DNA of 64,000 bases, taken from NCBI RefSeq assembly GCF_007829815.1, contig NZ_VIWT01000001.1, positions 868,001 through 932,000 on the forward strand, read 5' to 3'. Origin of the DNA: Kitasatospora viridis. Lineage in GTDB: Bacteria; Actinomycetota; Actinomycetes; Streptomycetales; Streptomycetaceae. The notes beneath the pieces are model-generated. The model saw nothing but the letters and a program-made list of their open reading frames with translations. It was not told the origin of the DNA and ran no database searches. Positions 37,563 to 44,978 of this stretch are shown in pieces. Made by a program: the position numbers and the translations under genes. Every line of letters starts with the position of its first letter. The stretch's first letter is position 1.

Positions 37563-38197
37563 AGGTGGTCGTCCTCGGCGCCACCGGCGGCACCGGGCGG
37601 GCCGCGGTGCACCGGGCGCTGAACAACGGCCACCAGGTGGTGGCCGTGGTCCGGCGGCCGGCCGCGCTCGCCACCGACCACCCGCGGCTGCGGGTGGTCG
37701 GCGGGGACGTGCTGGACCCGGCCGCCCTGCTCGAACCGGTGGCCGGCGCGGACGCGGTGGTCTCGGCCCTAGGCATCGGCTACAGCCGGGCCGCGACCAC
37801 CGTCTACTCCGCCGGCACCGCCAACGTCATCGCGGCGATGCGGGCCGGCGGGGTGCGCCGGCTGGCGGTGGTCTCCACCACCAGCATGGCGCCGCCGCCC
37901 TGGTCGGCGCCGGTGCAGTCGCTGCTGGTCCGGGGGCTGCTGCACCCGATGCTGCGCCGGCCGTACGCCGACATGCGGCTGATGGAGCAGCACGTCCGGG
38001 ACAGCGGGCTGGACTGGACCCTGATCCGGGCGGCCCGGCTGACCGACGGCCGCGCCGCCGAGCGCCGGCCCCGCACCGCCGTGGACGGCCGGCTGCCCGG
38101 CGCCTGGTCGGTCTCCCGGGGCGACCTGGCGGCCTACCTGCTGGACAGCATCGACAACCCGGCGGTGGTGGGCCGCACCGTCGAGATCGCCTACTGA
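37559..38197 (+). CDS. NmrA-like NAD(P)-binding reductase
   Basis: A 212-aa atypical SDR of the NAD(P)-binding NmrA/YwnB kind: VKVVVLGATGGTGRAAV with the GxxGxxG loop, then VVGGDVLDPAAL and LDWTLIRAARLTDG. There is no YxxxK pair in the usual place. The GTG at 37559 overlaps the previous stop (GTGA). Relatives reduce quinones or aromatic intermediates, or only sense NADP. A role in reducing a quinone of the aromatic core is plausible. Confidence 0.85.
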   Translation: MKVVVLGATGGTGRAAVHRALNNGHQVVAVVRRPAALATDHPRLRVVGGDVLDPAALLEPVAGADAVVSALGIGYSRAATTVYSAGTANVIAAMRAGGVRRLAVVSTTSMAPPPWSAPVQSLLVRGLLHPMLRRPYADMRLMEQHVRDSGLDWTLIRAARLTDGRAAERRPRTAVDGRLPGAWSVSRGDLAAYLLDSIDNPAVVGRTVEIAY

Positions 38198-38241
38198 GCC
38201 CCAGTCATCTGACACCCCATCAACTGGAAGGAGGCCCGGAC

Positions 38242-39234
38242 GTGTCGATCGACGTCCACGGGCACGTCACCTCGCCCAGGCTCTTCGAGCGCTTCCCGAT
38301 GCCACCCAGCCTCGCCGACATCGACGGGATGATCGAGGCCAAGGCCGCGGTCGGGATCACCCTGACCGTGGTCGGCAGCCCGGTCGGCGCGGGCACCATG
38401 GTGCCGGTGCCGGGCCTGGACAACTACCGCCAGCCGGCCGACGAACTGCGGGCCTTCCACGACTGGCTCGCCGAGCAGATCCGGGCCCGCTCGACGGCGC
38501 TGCGCGGCTACGTCTACGTCAACCCGCTCGGCGGGGCCGCCGAGCTCGCCGAGGCGGCCCAGCTGCTCAAGCAGCCGGAGTTCGTCGGACTGATCGTCAA
38601 CTCCAGCGTCAACGGGGAGTTCCTGGACACCCCGCGGGCCGCCGACTTCTTCGCGATGGCCGCCGAGAGCGGCGCGCCGGTGCTGCTGCACCCGCCGGCG
38701 GAGCCCGCGGCCGGCGCCCGGCTGCGCGATCCCCGTCTCGTCGAGCACGTCGCCCGGCCCAGCGACGTGGCGGTCGGCACCGCCGCCGTGCTCTTCGCCG
38801 GCTGGCTGGAGCGCCACCCGCAGCTGCGGATCATCGCCCCCACCGCGGGCGGCGGCCTGCCGCTGCTGCTGGAGAAGCTGGACCTGGCGCACCGGCTGCC
38901 GCGCCGCCCCGGCCCGCCCGCAGCCGCCGGCCGGCCGCCGCTGGACCCGGCCGGCCCCGACACCCCGCCGCTGGCCGAGCGGCCGCCCACCGCCTCGCTG
39001 GGGCAGGTCTACGTGGACACCGCCACGCCCAGCCTGCCCGCACTGGCCGCCGCGCTGGCGGCGTTCGGACCGCGGAACCTGCTGTTCGGCACCGACACCC
39101 CGCCGCTCGGCGCCCCGCTCGGCCAGGCGCTGGCGCTGCTGGACCGGCTCGGGCTGTCCGAGGCCGACCGCGCCCTGGTGGGCGGCGGCAACGCGGCCGA
39201 GCTGTTCGGCCTGGACGCCGAGGTGCTGTCGTGA
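38242..39234 (+). CDS. Amidohydrolase-2 (ACMSD-like decarboxylase) family protein
   Basis: A 330-aa TIM-barrel protein of the ACMSD-type metal-dependent decarboxylase family. The metal ligands are present: DVHGH (His6, His8), LLHPP (His150) and FGTDTP (Asp285). The segment that in active decarboxylases reads HGGG is TAGGG here, with Ala202 in place of the catalytic His. Fungal 6-methylsalicylate decarboxylases belong to this superfamily, which makes its co-occurrence with a 6-MSA-type PKS notable. The GTG start follows AAGGAGG; the ATG-rich interior offers no better start. Confidence 0.85.
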   Translation: MSIDVHGHVTSPRLFERFPMPPSLADIDGMIEAKAAVGITLTVVGSPVGAGTMVPVPGLDNYRQPADELRAFHDWLAEQIRARSTALRGYVYVNPLGGAAELAEAAQLLKQPEFVGLIVNSSVNGEFLDTPRAADFFAMAAESGAPVLLHPPAEPAAGARLRDPRLVEHVARPSDVAVGTAAVLFAGWLERHPQLRIIAPTAGGGLPLLLEKLDLAHRLPRRPGPPAAAGRPPLDPAGPDTPPLAERPPTASLGQVYVDTATPSLPALAAALAAFGPRNLLFGTDTPPLGAPLGQALALLDRLGLSEADRALVGGGNAAELFGLDAEVLS

Positions 39235-39980
39235 CGGCCCGGGTGCTGGTGGTCGGCGGCTACGGCGCGATCGGCCGGGCCGTCTGCGCGACCCTGGCCG
39301 CCGACGGCGCGGACGTCGCGGTGGCCGGCCGCTCGGCGGAGCGGGCCGAGGAGTTGGCCAAGGAGCTGGCCGGGCACGGCCACCGCACCATGGGCCTGCG
39401 GCTGGACGTGGCCGACCGGGAGGACGCCGAGCGGGCCGTCGGGGCGGTGGTGGACGCCTGGGGCGGCATCGACGTCCTGATCAACGGCGCCAGCGTGCTG
39501 GTCACCGTGCCGGCCGAGGAGTTCGGCCCGCAGGAGTGGGCGCAGACGCTGGCGACCAACCTCTCCGGGGCGTTCTGGATCTCCCAGGCCGCCGGGCGGG
39601 CGATGATCGCCGCCGGGAACGGCGGCCGGATCGTCCACCTCTCCTCGGTCCGCGGCGCGCTCGGCGCCCGCCGTGGCTTCACCGCCTACGGGGCGAGCAA
39701 GGCCGGGGTCAACCTGCTGGTCCGTCAGCTCGCGGCGGAGTGGGGCCGGCACGGCATCACCGTCAACGCGGTCTCCCCCGGCTTCGTGCGCACCGACTTC
39801 GTCGCCGAGGCCAGCCGGGACGACCAGTTCCTGCGCACCGTCACGGCGCGCACCCCGCTCGGCCGCACCGCCGAGGTGCAGGAGGTGGCCGACGCGGTCT
39901 GCTACCTGGCCTCCGAGCGGGCCGCCTTCGTCACCGGCCAGGTGCTCTACGTCGACGGCGGCGTCAGCTCCAGCCAGTGA
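39231..39980 (+). CDS. SDR family ketoreductase
   Basis: A 249-aa classical SDR. Cofactor loop VGGYGAIGRA (a variant of TGxxxGIG), INGAS (NAG-like), catalytic Ser in HLSSVRG, YxxxK in AYGASKAG, and VTGQVLYVDGG at the C-terminus. It could be the C9-type polyketide reductase of the aromatic pathway or a tailoring ketoreductase. GTG start overlapping the amidohydrolase stop. Confidence 0.92.
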   Translation: MTARVLVVGGYGAIGRAVCATLAADGADVAVAGRSAERAEELAKELAGHGHRTMGLRLDVADREDAERAVGAVVDAWGGIDVLINGASVLVTVPAEEFGPQEWAQTLATNLSGAFWISQAAGRAMIAAGNGGRIVHLSSVRGALGARRGFTAYGASKAGVNLLVRQLAAEWGRHGITVNAVSPGFVRTDFVAEASRDDQFLRTVTARTPLGRTAEVQEVADAVCYLASERAAFVTGQVLYVDGGVSSSQ

Positions 39981-40039
39981 CCGCACGAACCGCCGGATCC
40001 CCCCTTCCCGATTCCACGTCTCACCTTGAGGAGAACGAC

Positions 40040-40411
40040 ATGTCGCAGGTGCACGCACTGTTCTACCCGCTCCGGGCCGGCAGCGAGGAGACGGTCAAGG
40101 AGCTGTTCCGCAAGAGCGGGCGCCCGCAGTTCGACGTCACCGACGGCGACGGCAAGGTGGTCGGCCGCCTGCTGGGCACCCAGGCCTTCGTCGGCCGGGA
40201 GATGGCCGTCCGGGTGATCGAGGTGGAGGGCCCGCTGCCGGTGGTGGCCGCCCACATGAGCCGCCAGCCGGAGGTCCGCGAGTTCGAGCGGCAGCTGGAG
40301 GAGCACCTCAGCGTCCCGCGCGACATGGTCACCCCGCAGGGCGCCCGCGAGTTCTTCCAGCGCGCCGCGCTGGAGTGCGTCCTCAACCGCCGCCACGACC
40401 AGGCGATCTGA
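40040..40411 (+). CDS. SchA/CurD-like polyketide cyclase
   Basis: A 123-aa small protein of the SchA/CurD-like domain family found in spore-pigment and pentangular-polyphenol clusters. The pattern HALFYPLRAGSEETVKELF, GRLLGTQAFVGREMAVRVIEVEGPL, and MSRQPEVREFE is characteristic. It is thought to assist late ring closure. GAGGAG ribosome site precedes the ATG. The next gene begins 4 nt after its stop. Confidence 0.85.
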   Translation: MSQVHALFYPLRAGSEETVKELFRKSGRPQFDVTDGDGKVVGRLLGTQAFVGREMAVRVIEVEGPLPVVAAHMSRQPEVREFERQLEEHLSVPRDMVTPQGAREFFQRAALECVLNRRHDQAI

Positions 40412-40415
40412 GCCG

Positions 40416-41279
40416 ATGGACATCAGCATCGCGCTGCCCGGTTCGATCCCGGGCGCTGACGCCGGCCTCCTGGTCGACTGGGCCAGGACCGCGGACCGGG
40501 CGGGCTTCACCTCGCTGGCCGCCCTGGACCGACTGGTCTACGACAGCTTCGAGCCGCTGACCGCGCTGGCCGCGGCGGCCGCCGTCACCGAGCGGATCAG
40601 GCTGATGACGGCCGTGCTGCTCAGCCCGCTGCACACCAACACGGCGCTGCTGGCCAAGCAGGCGGCCACCGTGCACCGGCTCTCCGGCGAACGGCTGACC
40701 CTGGGCCTGGCGGTCGGCGCCCGGCCGGACGACTACCAGGTCAGCGACGTGCCGATGCGCGGCCGGGGCGCCCGGCTGGAGCGCCAGGTGGCCGAGCTGC
40801 AGCGGCTCTGGGCCGGCGAGGGGGAGCACCAGGCGCTCGGCACCGGGCCGGCCCCCGGCCGCCCCGGCGGTCCGGGCCTGGTGCTCGGCGGGCACACCCC
40901 GGCCGCGATGGACCGGGCGGCCCGGCTGGCCGACGGCTGGATCGCCGGCGGCGCCGGCCCCGACCTGTTCGGCATGGCCTCGCGCGGCTTCACCGCCCGC
41001 TGGCAGCAGCACGAGCGGGCGGGCCGGCCGCGGCTGTACTCGCTCTGCTACTTCGCGCTGGGCGACAACGCGCAGGCCGAGGCCGAGGGCTACCTGCGCA
41101 CCTACTACCGCAACGCCGGCCCGTTCGCCCAGATCGCGCTGGGCGCGGCGGCCTTCGGCCTGGAGCAGGCCCGCGAGCGGGCCAAGCAGTTCGCCGATCA
41201 GGGCTGCGACGAGCTGATCTTCGTGCCGTGCGCCGCGCGGACCGACCAGGTGGCCGGGCTGGCCGAACTCCTCGGCTGA
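40416..41279 (+). CDS. LLM-class flavin-dependent oxidoreductase
   Basis: A 287-aa luciferase-like monooxygenase fold: a TIM-barrel start MDISIALPGSIPGADAG, AVLLSPLHTNTALLAKQAATVHRLSGERLTLGLAVGARPDDY (FMN/F420 site, cited in part), and GGHTPAAMDRAARLADGW. It uses reduced FMN or F420. In aromatic polyketide clusters such enzymes hydroxylate the core or reduce it. Which cofactor is used cannot be told from sequence alone. Confidence 0.88.
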   Translation: MDISIALPGSIPGADAGLLVDWARTADRAGFTSLAALDRLVYDSFEPLTALAAAAAVTERIRLMTAVLLSPLHTNTALLAKQAATVHRLSGERLTLGLAVGARPDDYQVSDVPMRGRGARLERQVAELQRLWAGEGEHQALGTGPAPGRPGGPGLVLGGHTPAAMDRAARLADGWIAGGAGPDLFGMASRGFTARWQQHERAGRPRLYSLCYFALGDNAQAEAEGYLRTYYRNAGPFAQIALGAAAFGLEQARERAKQFADQGCDELIFVPCAARTDQVAGLAELLG

Positions 41280-41289
41280 GCCCGGTCGC

Positions 41290-41337
41290 ACCACCACCGA
41301 TCACCACCACCGATCACCACACCCGATCACCACACCC
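41290..41337. repeat. 13-nt tandem repeat, about 3.6 copies
   Basis: ACCACCACCGATC is repeated at 41290, 41303 (exact) and 41316 (two changes), with a partial fourth copy from 41329, ending just before the ribosome site of the next small gene. It fills the whole gap between the LLM oxidoreductase and that gene. It could be a spacer expansion by slippage or a protein-binding array. Confidence 0.75.
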
Positions 41338-41356
41338 AGGGGAAGGAGGCAGGCGC

Positions 41357-41629
41357 ATGGGTCTCGTGCTGTCCCTGCTGCGACGGTGCGCCCTGGCCGT
41401 CGCCAGGAGCCTGACCGCGTTCGGCAACATCCAGTTCCACCTGGGCGAGGGCTACCCGCCGAACACCTACCAGCCGCCGCCCCTGCCCAGCGAACCCCCG
41501 TTCCAGCTGGTCCCGTTGAGCGGTCCGCCCCTGGGCCACCCGGAGAACGGCTACCGGCCGCCGCCCACCGAGACCGAGCGCCGGCTCTGGGCCCAGCTCG
41601 GGGTCGACCTGGACGACGTGGAACGGTGA
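41357..41629 (+). CDS. Small proline-rich protein, DUF6059-like
   Basis: A 90-aa protein of unknown function. Residues 1-28 (MGLVLSLLRRCALAVARSLTAFGNIQF) form an amphipathic or weak membrane-associated helix; the middle (YPPNTYQPPPLPSEPPF) is proline-rich; the end TETERRLWAQLGVDLDD is acidic. It resembles the small DUF6059 proteins seen in actinomycete biosynthetic clusters, from memory rather than a search. GGAAGGAGG lies 8 nt upstream of the ATG. Last gene of the type II PKS run. Confidence 0.7.
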   Translation: MGLVLSLLRRCALAVARSLTAFGNIQFHLGEGYPPNTYQPPPLPSEPPFQLVPLSGPPLGHPENGYRPPPTETERRLWAQLGVDLDDVER

Positions 41630-41642
41630 CTCACCTCCGGTC

Positions 41643-41680
41643 GAGGATCCTTCCGACGTCACTGCGTCGGGAGGATCCTC
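41643..41680. terminator. 16-bp hairpin between type II PKS run and mqn genes
   Basis: GAGGATCCTTCCGACG (41643-41658) pairs with the segment at 41665-41680 with one G-T wobble and a 6-nt loop. It lies between the convergent small gene and mqnC, whose stop codon sits in the loop, and can serve as a terminator for both directions. Confidence 0.8.
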
Positions 41681-42867
41681 AACTCCGGGTGGGCGGTGCC
41701 TCCTTCGATCGCGGTGGAGGCGATGTGCGAGGCCACCCGCGGGTCCACCGGGTCGTTCGCCGGGTCGTCCAGCACCCGCAGGTGCTCGTACGTGGTCGAC
41801 CGCTGCGCCGGCACCCGCCCCGCCGTGCGGATCAGGTGGATCAGCTCGGTCAGGTTGGAGCGGTGCTTGGCACCGGCCGCCGAGACCACGTTCTCCTCCA
41901 GCATCACCGAGCCCAGGTCGTCCGCACCGTAGTGCAGCGACAGCTGGCCCGCCTCCTTGCCCGTCGTCAGCCACGAGCCCTGGATGTGCGCCACGTTGTC
42001 CAGGAACAACCGCGCGATCGCGATCATCCGCAGGTACTCGAACACCGTCGCCTGCGTCGACCCCTTCAGATGGTTGTTCTGCGGCTGGTACGTGTACGGG
42101 ATGAACGCCCGGAACCCACCCGTGCGGTCCTGCACCTCACGGATCATCCGCAGGTGCTCGATCCGCTCCGCGTTCGTCTCACCCGTGCCCATCAACATCG
42201 TCGACGTCGACTCGACCCCCAGACGGTGCGCCGTCTCCATGATCTCCAGCCACCGCTCCCCCGACTCCTTCAACGGCGCGATCGCCCTGCGCGGACGCTC
42301 CGGCAGCAGCTCCGCCCCCGCACCCGCGAACGAGTCCAGGCCCGCCGCGTGGATCCGGCCGATCGCCTCCTCCACCGACACCCCCGACAGCCGCGCCATG
42401 TGCTCGACCTCGGACGCGCCCAGCGAGTGGATCACCAGCTGCGGGAACTCCCGCTTGATCGCCGCGAAGTGCTCCTCGTAGTACTCCACCCCGTAGTCCG
42501 GGTGGTGCCCACCCTGGAACATGATCTGCGTGCCGCCCAGCTCCACCGTCTCCGCGCAGCGGCGCAGGATCTCCTCCAGGCTCCGCGACCAGCCCTTGTC
42601 ACTCTTCGGCGCCACGTAGAACGCGCAGAACTTGCACGCCGTCACACACACGTTGGTGTAGTTGATGTTGCGTTCGATGATGTACGTGGCGATGTGCTCG
42701 GTACCCGCGTACCGCCGCCGGCGCACCGCGTCGGCCGCCGCACCCAACGCGTGCAACGGCGCCGAACGGTACAGCTCCAGCGCCTCCTCCGCGCTGATCC
42801 GACCGCCGGCCGCGGCCCGGTCGAGAACGGCCTGCAGGCCGGTCTGCTGCTCGGTGGTGAATGGCAT
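41659..42867 (-). CDS. mqnC: MqnC, cyclic dehypoxanthinyl futalosine synthase
   Basis: A 402-aa radical SAM enzyme of the futalosine menaquinone route; it cyclises dehypoxanthine futalosine. It has the radical SAM motif CVTACKFC (Cys74, 78, 81) in ERNINYTNVCVTACKFCAFY, FQGGHHPDYG, and the MqnC block PYTYQPQNNHLKG. Start ATG at 42867 gives the usual N-terminus; the frame is open far upstream across mqnA but that is coincidental. Found last in a leftward run of terpenoid genes with mqnA and mqnE, so it is likely a pathway-dedicated copy. Confidence 0.95.
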   Translation of the reverse strand: MPFTTEQQTGLQAVLDRAAAGGRISAEEALELYRSAPLHALGAAADAVRRRRYAGTEHIATYIIERNINYTNVCVTACKFCAFYVAPKSDKGWSRSLEEILRRCAETVELGGTQIMFQGGHHPDYGVEYYEEHFAAIKREFPQLVIHSLGASEVEHMARLSGVSVEEAIGRIHAAGLDSFAGAGAELLPERPRRAIAPLKESGERWLEIMETAHRLGVESTSTMLMGTGETNAERIEHLRMIREVQDRTGGFRAFIPYTYQPQNNHLKGSTQATVFEYLRMIAIARLFLDNVAHIQGSWLTTGKEAGQLSLHYGADDLGSVMLEENVVSAAGAKHRSNLTELIHLIRTAGRVPAQRSTTYEHLRVLDDPANDPVDPRVASHIASTAIEGGTAHPELRILPTQ

Positions 42868-42889
42868 GTCGAGGCTCGATTCGTCCGTG

Positions 42890-42913
42890 CGGGTCAGAAC
42901 TCGGGTCAGAACT
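42890..42913. repeat. Perfect 12-nt tandem duplication at mqnA stop
   Basis: CGGGTCAGAACT occurs twice in a row, spanning the mqnA stop codon, so two in-frame TGA codons end the gene (TTC TGA CCC GAG TTC TGA on the minus strand). A recent slippage event is the simple explanation. Confidence 0.7.
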
Positions 42914-43775
42914 GCTCGGTGGTGTGCAGCGTCTCCAGGCGGATGCCGGTCGGGAAGCCGCCGTCCGCCTTGGCGACCCGGCGGGCGAACTCCGCGACGC
43001 CGCGCAGCTGGCGGTCGCCGAATCCGTAGTCGAGCGCCTCGGTGAAGTAGCGCTTGAGGATCGGCTCGTCGAACGGGCCCCACTGGGCGGCGTGTTCGCA
43101 CACCCGGTCCACCTCGGCGAGCCCGAGGTCGCGCGCGGCCAGCAGCGCCGCGTGGACCTGGCGGACCCGCTCGGGGTGCCGGCGCAGGTAGTCCCGGCGG
43201 ACCGCGAACAGCGCGAAGACGAACGGGAGTCCGGTCCACTCGCGCCACAGCTGCCCGAGGTCGTGCACCGCCAACCCCGTTGTCCGGGAGGCCTCGACCG
43301 TCGCCCGCAGCGCCGGGTCGCCGATGATGACGGCGGCCGACGCCTGGTCGAGCATGGTGGCGAGCTCCGGGGCCCGGTCCCGGTAGACGGGGTTCACGCC
43401 GACGCGCTCGGCGAGGATCAGCCGGGCGAGCCGGGTGGAGGTCCGGCTGGTCGTGCAGAGCGAGACCACCTCGCCCTCCAACCGGTCGAGCGGCACCTTG
43501 CTGACGATCAGGCAGGACAGCACCGGTCCGTCGCTGCCGACCGCGAGGTCCGGCAGCACCACCAGCTCGTCGGCGTGCCGCAGGTACTCGACCAGGCTGA
43601 TCGGGCCGAGGTCCAACTCGCCCGCCACCAGCGCGTTTCCGAGCCGTTCCGGGGTGTCGCAGCTGAGGTCGAGGTCGAGCAGGCCCGCGGTGCGGCTCAG
43701 ACCCCACAGCAGCGGGAGGCAGTTGAGGAAGCGGATGTGGCCCACCCGGGGCTTGCGGGGCAGGTCGGTGCTCAT
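42906..43775 (-). CDS. mqnA: MqnA, chorismate dehydratase
   Basis: A 289-aa MqnA, a periplasmic-binding-protein-like fold that dehydrates chorismate to 3-enolpyruvylbenzoate, the first step of the futalosine route. It has VGHIRFLNCLPLLWGL, CDTPERLGNALVAGELDLGPISLVEYL (partial citation) and EWTGLPFVFALFAVR, all family landmarks. Overlaps mqnE by 4 nt (ATGA). Presence of this branch-point enzyme in the cluster implies that flux from chorismate is increased for the product. Confidence 0.94.
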   Translation of the reverse strand: MSTDLPRKPRVGHIRFLNCLPLLWGLSRTAGLLDLDLSCDTPERLGNALVAGELDLGPISLVEYLRHADELVVLPDLAVGSDGPVLSCLIVSKVPLDRLEGEVVSLCTTSRTSTRLARLILAERVGVNPVYRDRAPELATMLDQASAAVIIGDPALRATVEASRTTGLAVHDLGQLWREWTGLPFVFALFAVRRDYLRRHPERVRQVHAALLAARDLGLAEVDRVCEHAAQWGPFDEPILKRYFTEALDYGFGDRQLRGVAEFARRVAKADGGFPTGIRLETLHTTEQF

Positions 43776-44947
43776 GACGCCTCGAACTCCCGCATGAGCT
43801 GCGGGGTTTCCCGGCGCATCGGGTCCGGGCCCGGGTACTCGCGGAGGATCTCGTACCGGGTGTTGCGCTCGACCGGCCGGAAACCGGCGTCCCGGATCAG
43901 GTCCAACAGGTCGTCACGGCCCAGCTTGTTCGGGGTGCCGAAGTTGTCCGCGTCATGGGTGATCTTGTACTCGACCACCGAGCCGTCCATGTCGTCCGCA
44001 CCGTGACTGAGCGCCAGCTGGGCCGTCGTCACCCCGTGCATCACCCAGAAGACCTTCACGTGCGGCACGTTGTCGAAGAGCAGCCGGGAGACCGCGAAGG
44101 TCTTCAGCGCCTCGGCGCCGGTGGCCATCTCGGTGCGCGCCATCAGCCGGTTGCGGACCACGCCGTCCTTGGAGTCGTGGAAGTCGTGCTGGTAGCGCAG
44201 CGGGATGAAGACCTGGAAGCCGCCGGTCTCGTCCTGGAGTTCGCGCAGCCGCAGCACGTGGTCGACCCGGTGGCGGGGCTCCTCGATGTGGCCGTAGAGC
44301 ATGGTGCACGGGGTCTTCAGGCCCTTCTCGTGCGCCAGGCGGTGGATCCGCGACCAGTCCTCCCAGTGGGTCTCGTGGTCGACGATGTGCCGGCGGACCT
44401 CCCAGTCGAAGATCTCCGCGCCGCCGCCGGTCAGCGACTCCAGGCCGGCGTCGATCAGCTCGTCCAGGATCTCGCTGGCGCTCAGGCCGCTGATCCGCTC
44501 GAACCAGTGGATCTCGGTCGCGGTGAACGCCTTCAGTGACACGTTCGGCAGCGCGGCCTTCAACTCGCGCAGTGAGCGCGGGTAGTAGCGCCAGGGCAGC
44601 GTGGGGTGCAGGCCGTTGACGATGTGCAGCTCGGTCAGCGACTCGCTCTCCATCGTCTTGGCCAGCCGCACCGCCTCCTCGATCCGCATCGTGTACGCGT
44701 GCTTCTCGCCCGGCTTGCGCTGGAACGAGCAGTACGCGCAACTCGCCGAGCAGACGTTGGTCATGTTGAGGTGGCGGTTCACGTTGAAGTGGACCTTGTC
44801 CCCGTTCATCCGGGTCCGCACGTGGTGCGCCAGACCGCCCAGCCAGGCCAGGTCGTCGCTCGCGTAGAGCGCGATCCCGTCCTCCCGGCTCAGCCGCTCG
44901 CCCTCGTAGACCTTCGCCTCCAACTCGCGCTTCAGCCCTGCGTCCAT
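43772..44947 (-). CDS. mqnE: MqnE, aminodeoxyfutalosine synthase
   Basis: A 391-aa radical SAM enzyme that joins 3-enolpyruvylbenzoate to SAM-derived adenosyl radical, giving aminofutalosine. The cluster motif is CSASCAYC (Cys66, 70, 73) within HLNMTNVCSASCAYCSF, followed by TELHIVNGLHPTLPW and PCTMLYGHIEE. It is the second committed step. With mqnA and mqnC it covers three of the steps to 1,4-dihydroxy-6-naphthoate; the nucleosidase/deaminase step and MqnD are not encoded here and would come from the main menaquinone genes. Confidence 0.95.
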   Translation of the reverse strand: MDAGLKRELEAKVYEGERLSREDGIALYASDDLAWLGGLAHHVRTRMNGDKVHFNVNRHLNMTNVCSASCAYCSFQRKPGEKHAYTMRIEEAVRLAKTMESESLTELHIVNGLHPTLPWRYYPRSLRELKAALPNVSLKAFTATEIHWFERISGLSASEILDELIDAGLESLTGGGAEIFDWEVRRHIVDHETHWEDWSRIHRLAHEKGLKTPCTMLYGHIEEPRHRVDHVLRLRELQDETGGFQVFIPLRYQHDFHDSKDGVVRNRLMARTEMATGAEALKTFAVSRLLFDNVPHVKVFWVMHGVTTAQLALSHGADDMDGSVVEYKITHDADNFGTPNKLGRDDLLDLIRDAGFRPVERNTRYEILREYPGPDPMRRETPQLMREFEAS

Positions 44948-44978
44948 CTTTCTGCGTCCCCCATGAGTGTGGCCGGCG

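Noticed and set aside
41659..43707. MqnC read as a 682-aa protein fused to an N-terminal domain
   Set aside because: The extra 280 residues are an out-of-frame reading of mqnA; the canonical MqnC N-terminus begins at the ATG at 42867.
41659..44947. The mqn genes as the organism's main menaquinone operon
   Set aside because: They are joined by overlapping or closely spaced genes to secondary terpenoid enzymes and lack mqnB/mqnD, so a dedicated copy is more likely; this cannot be proved without the genome.
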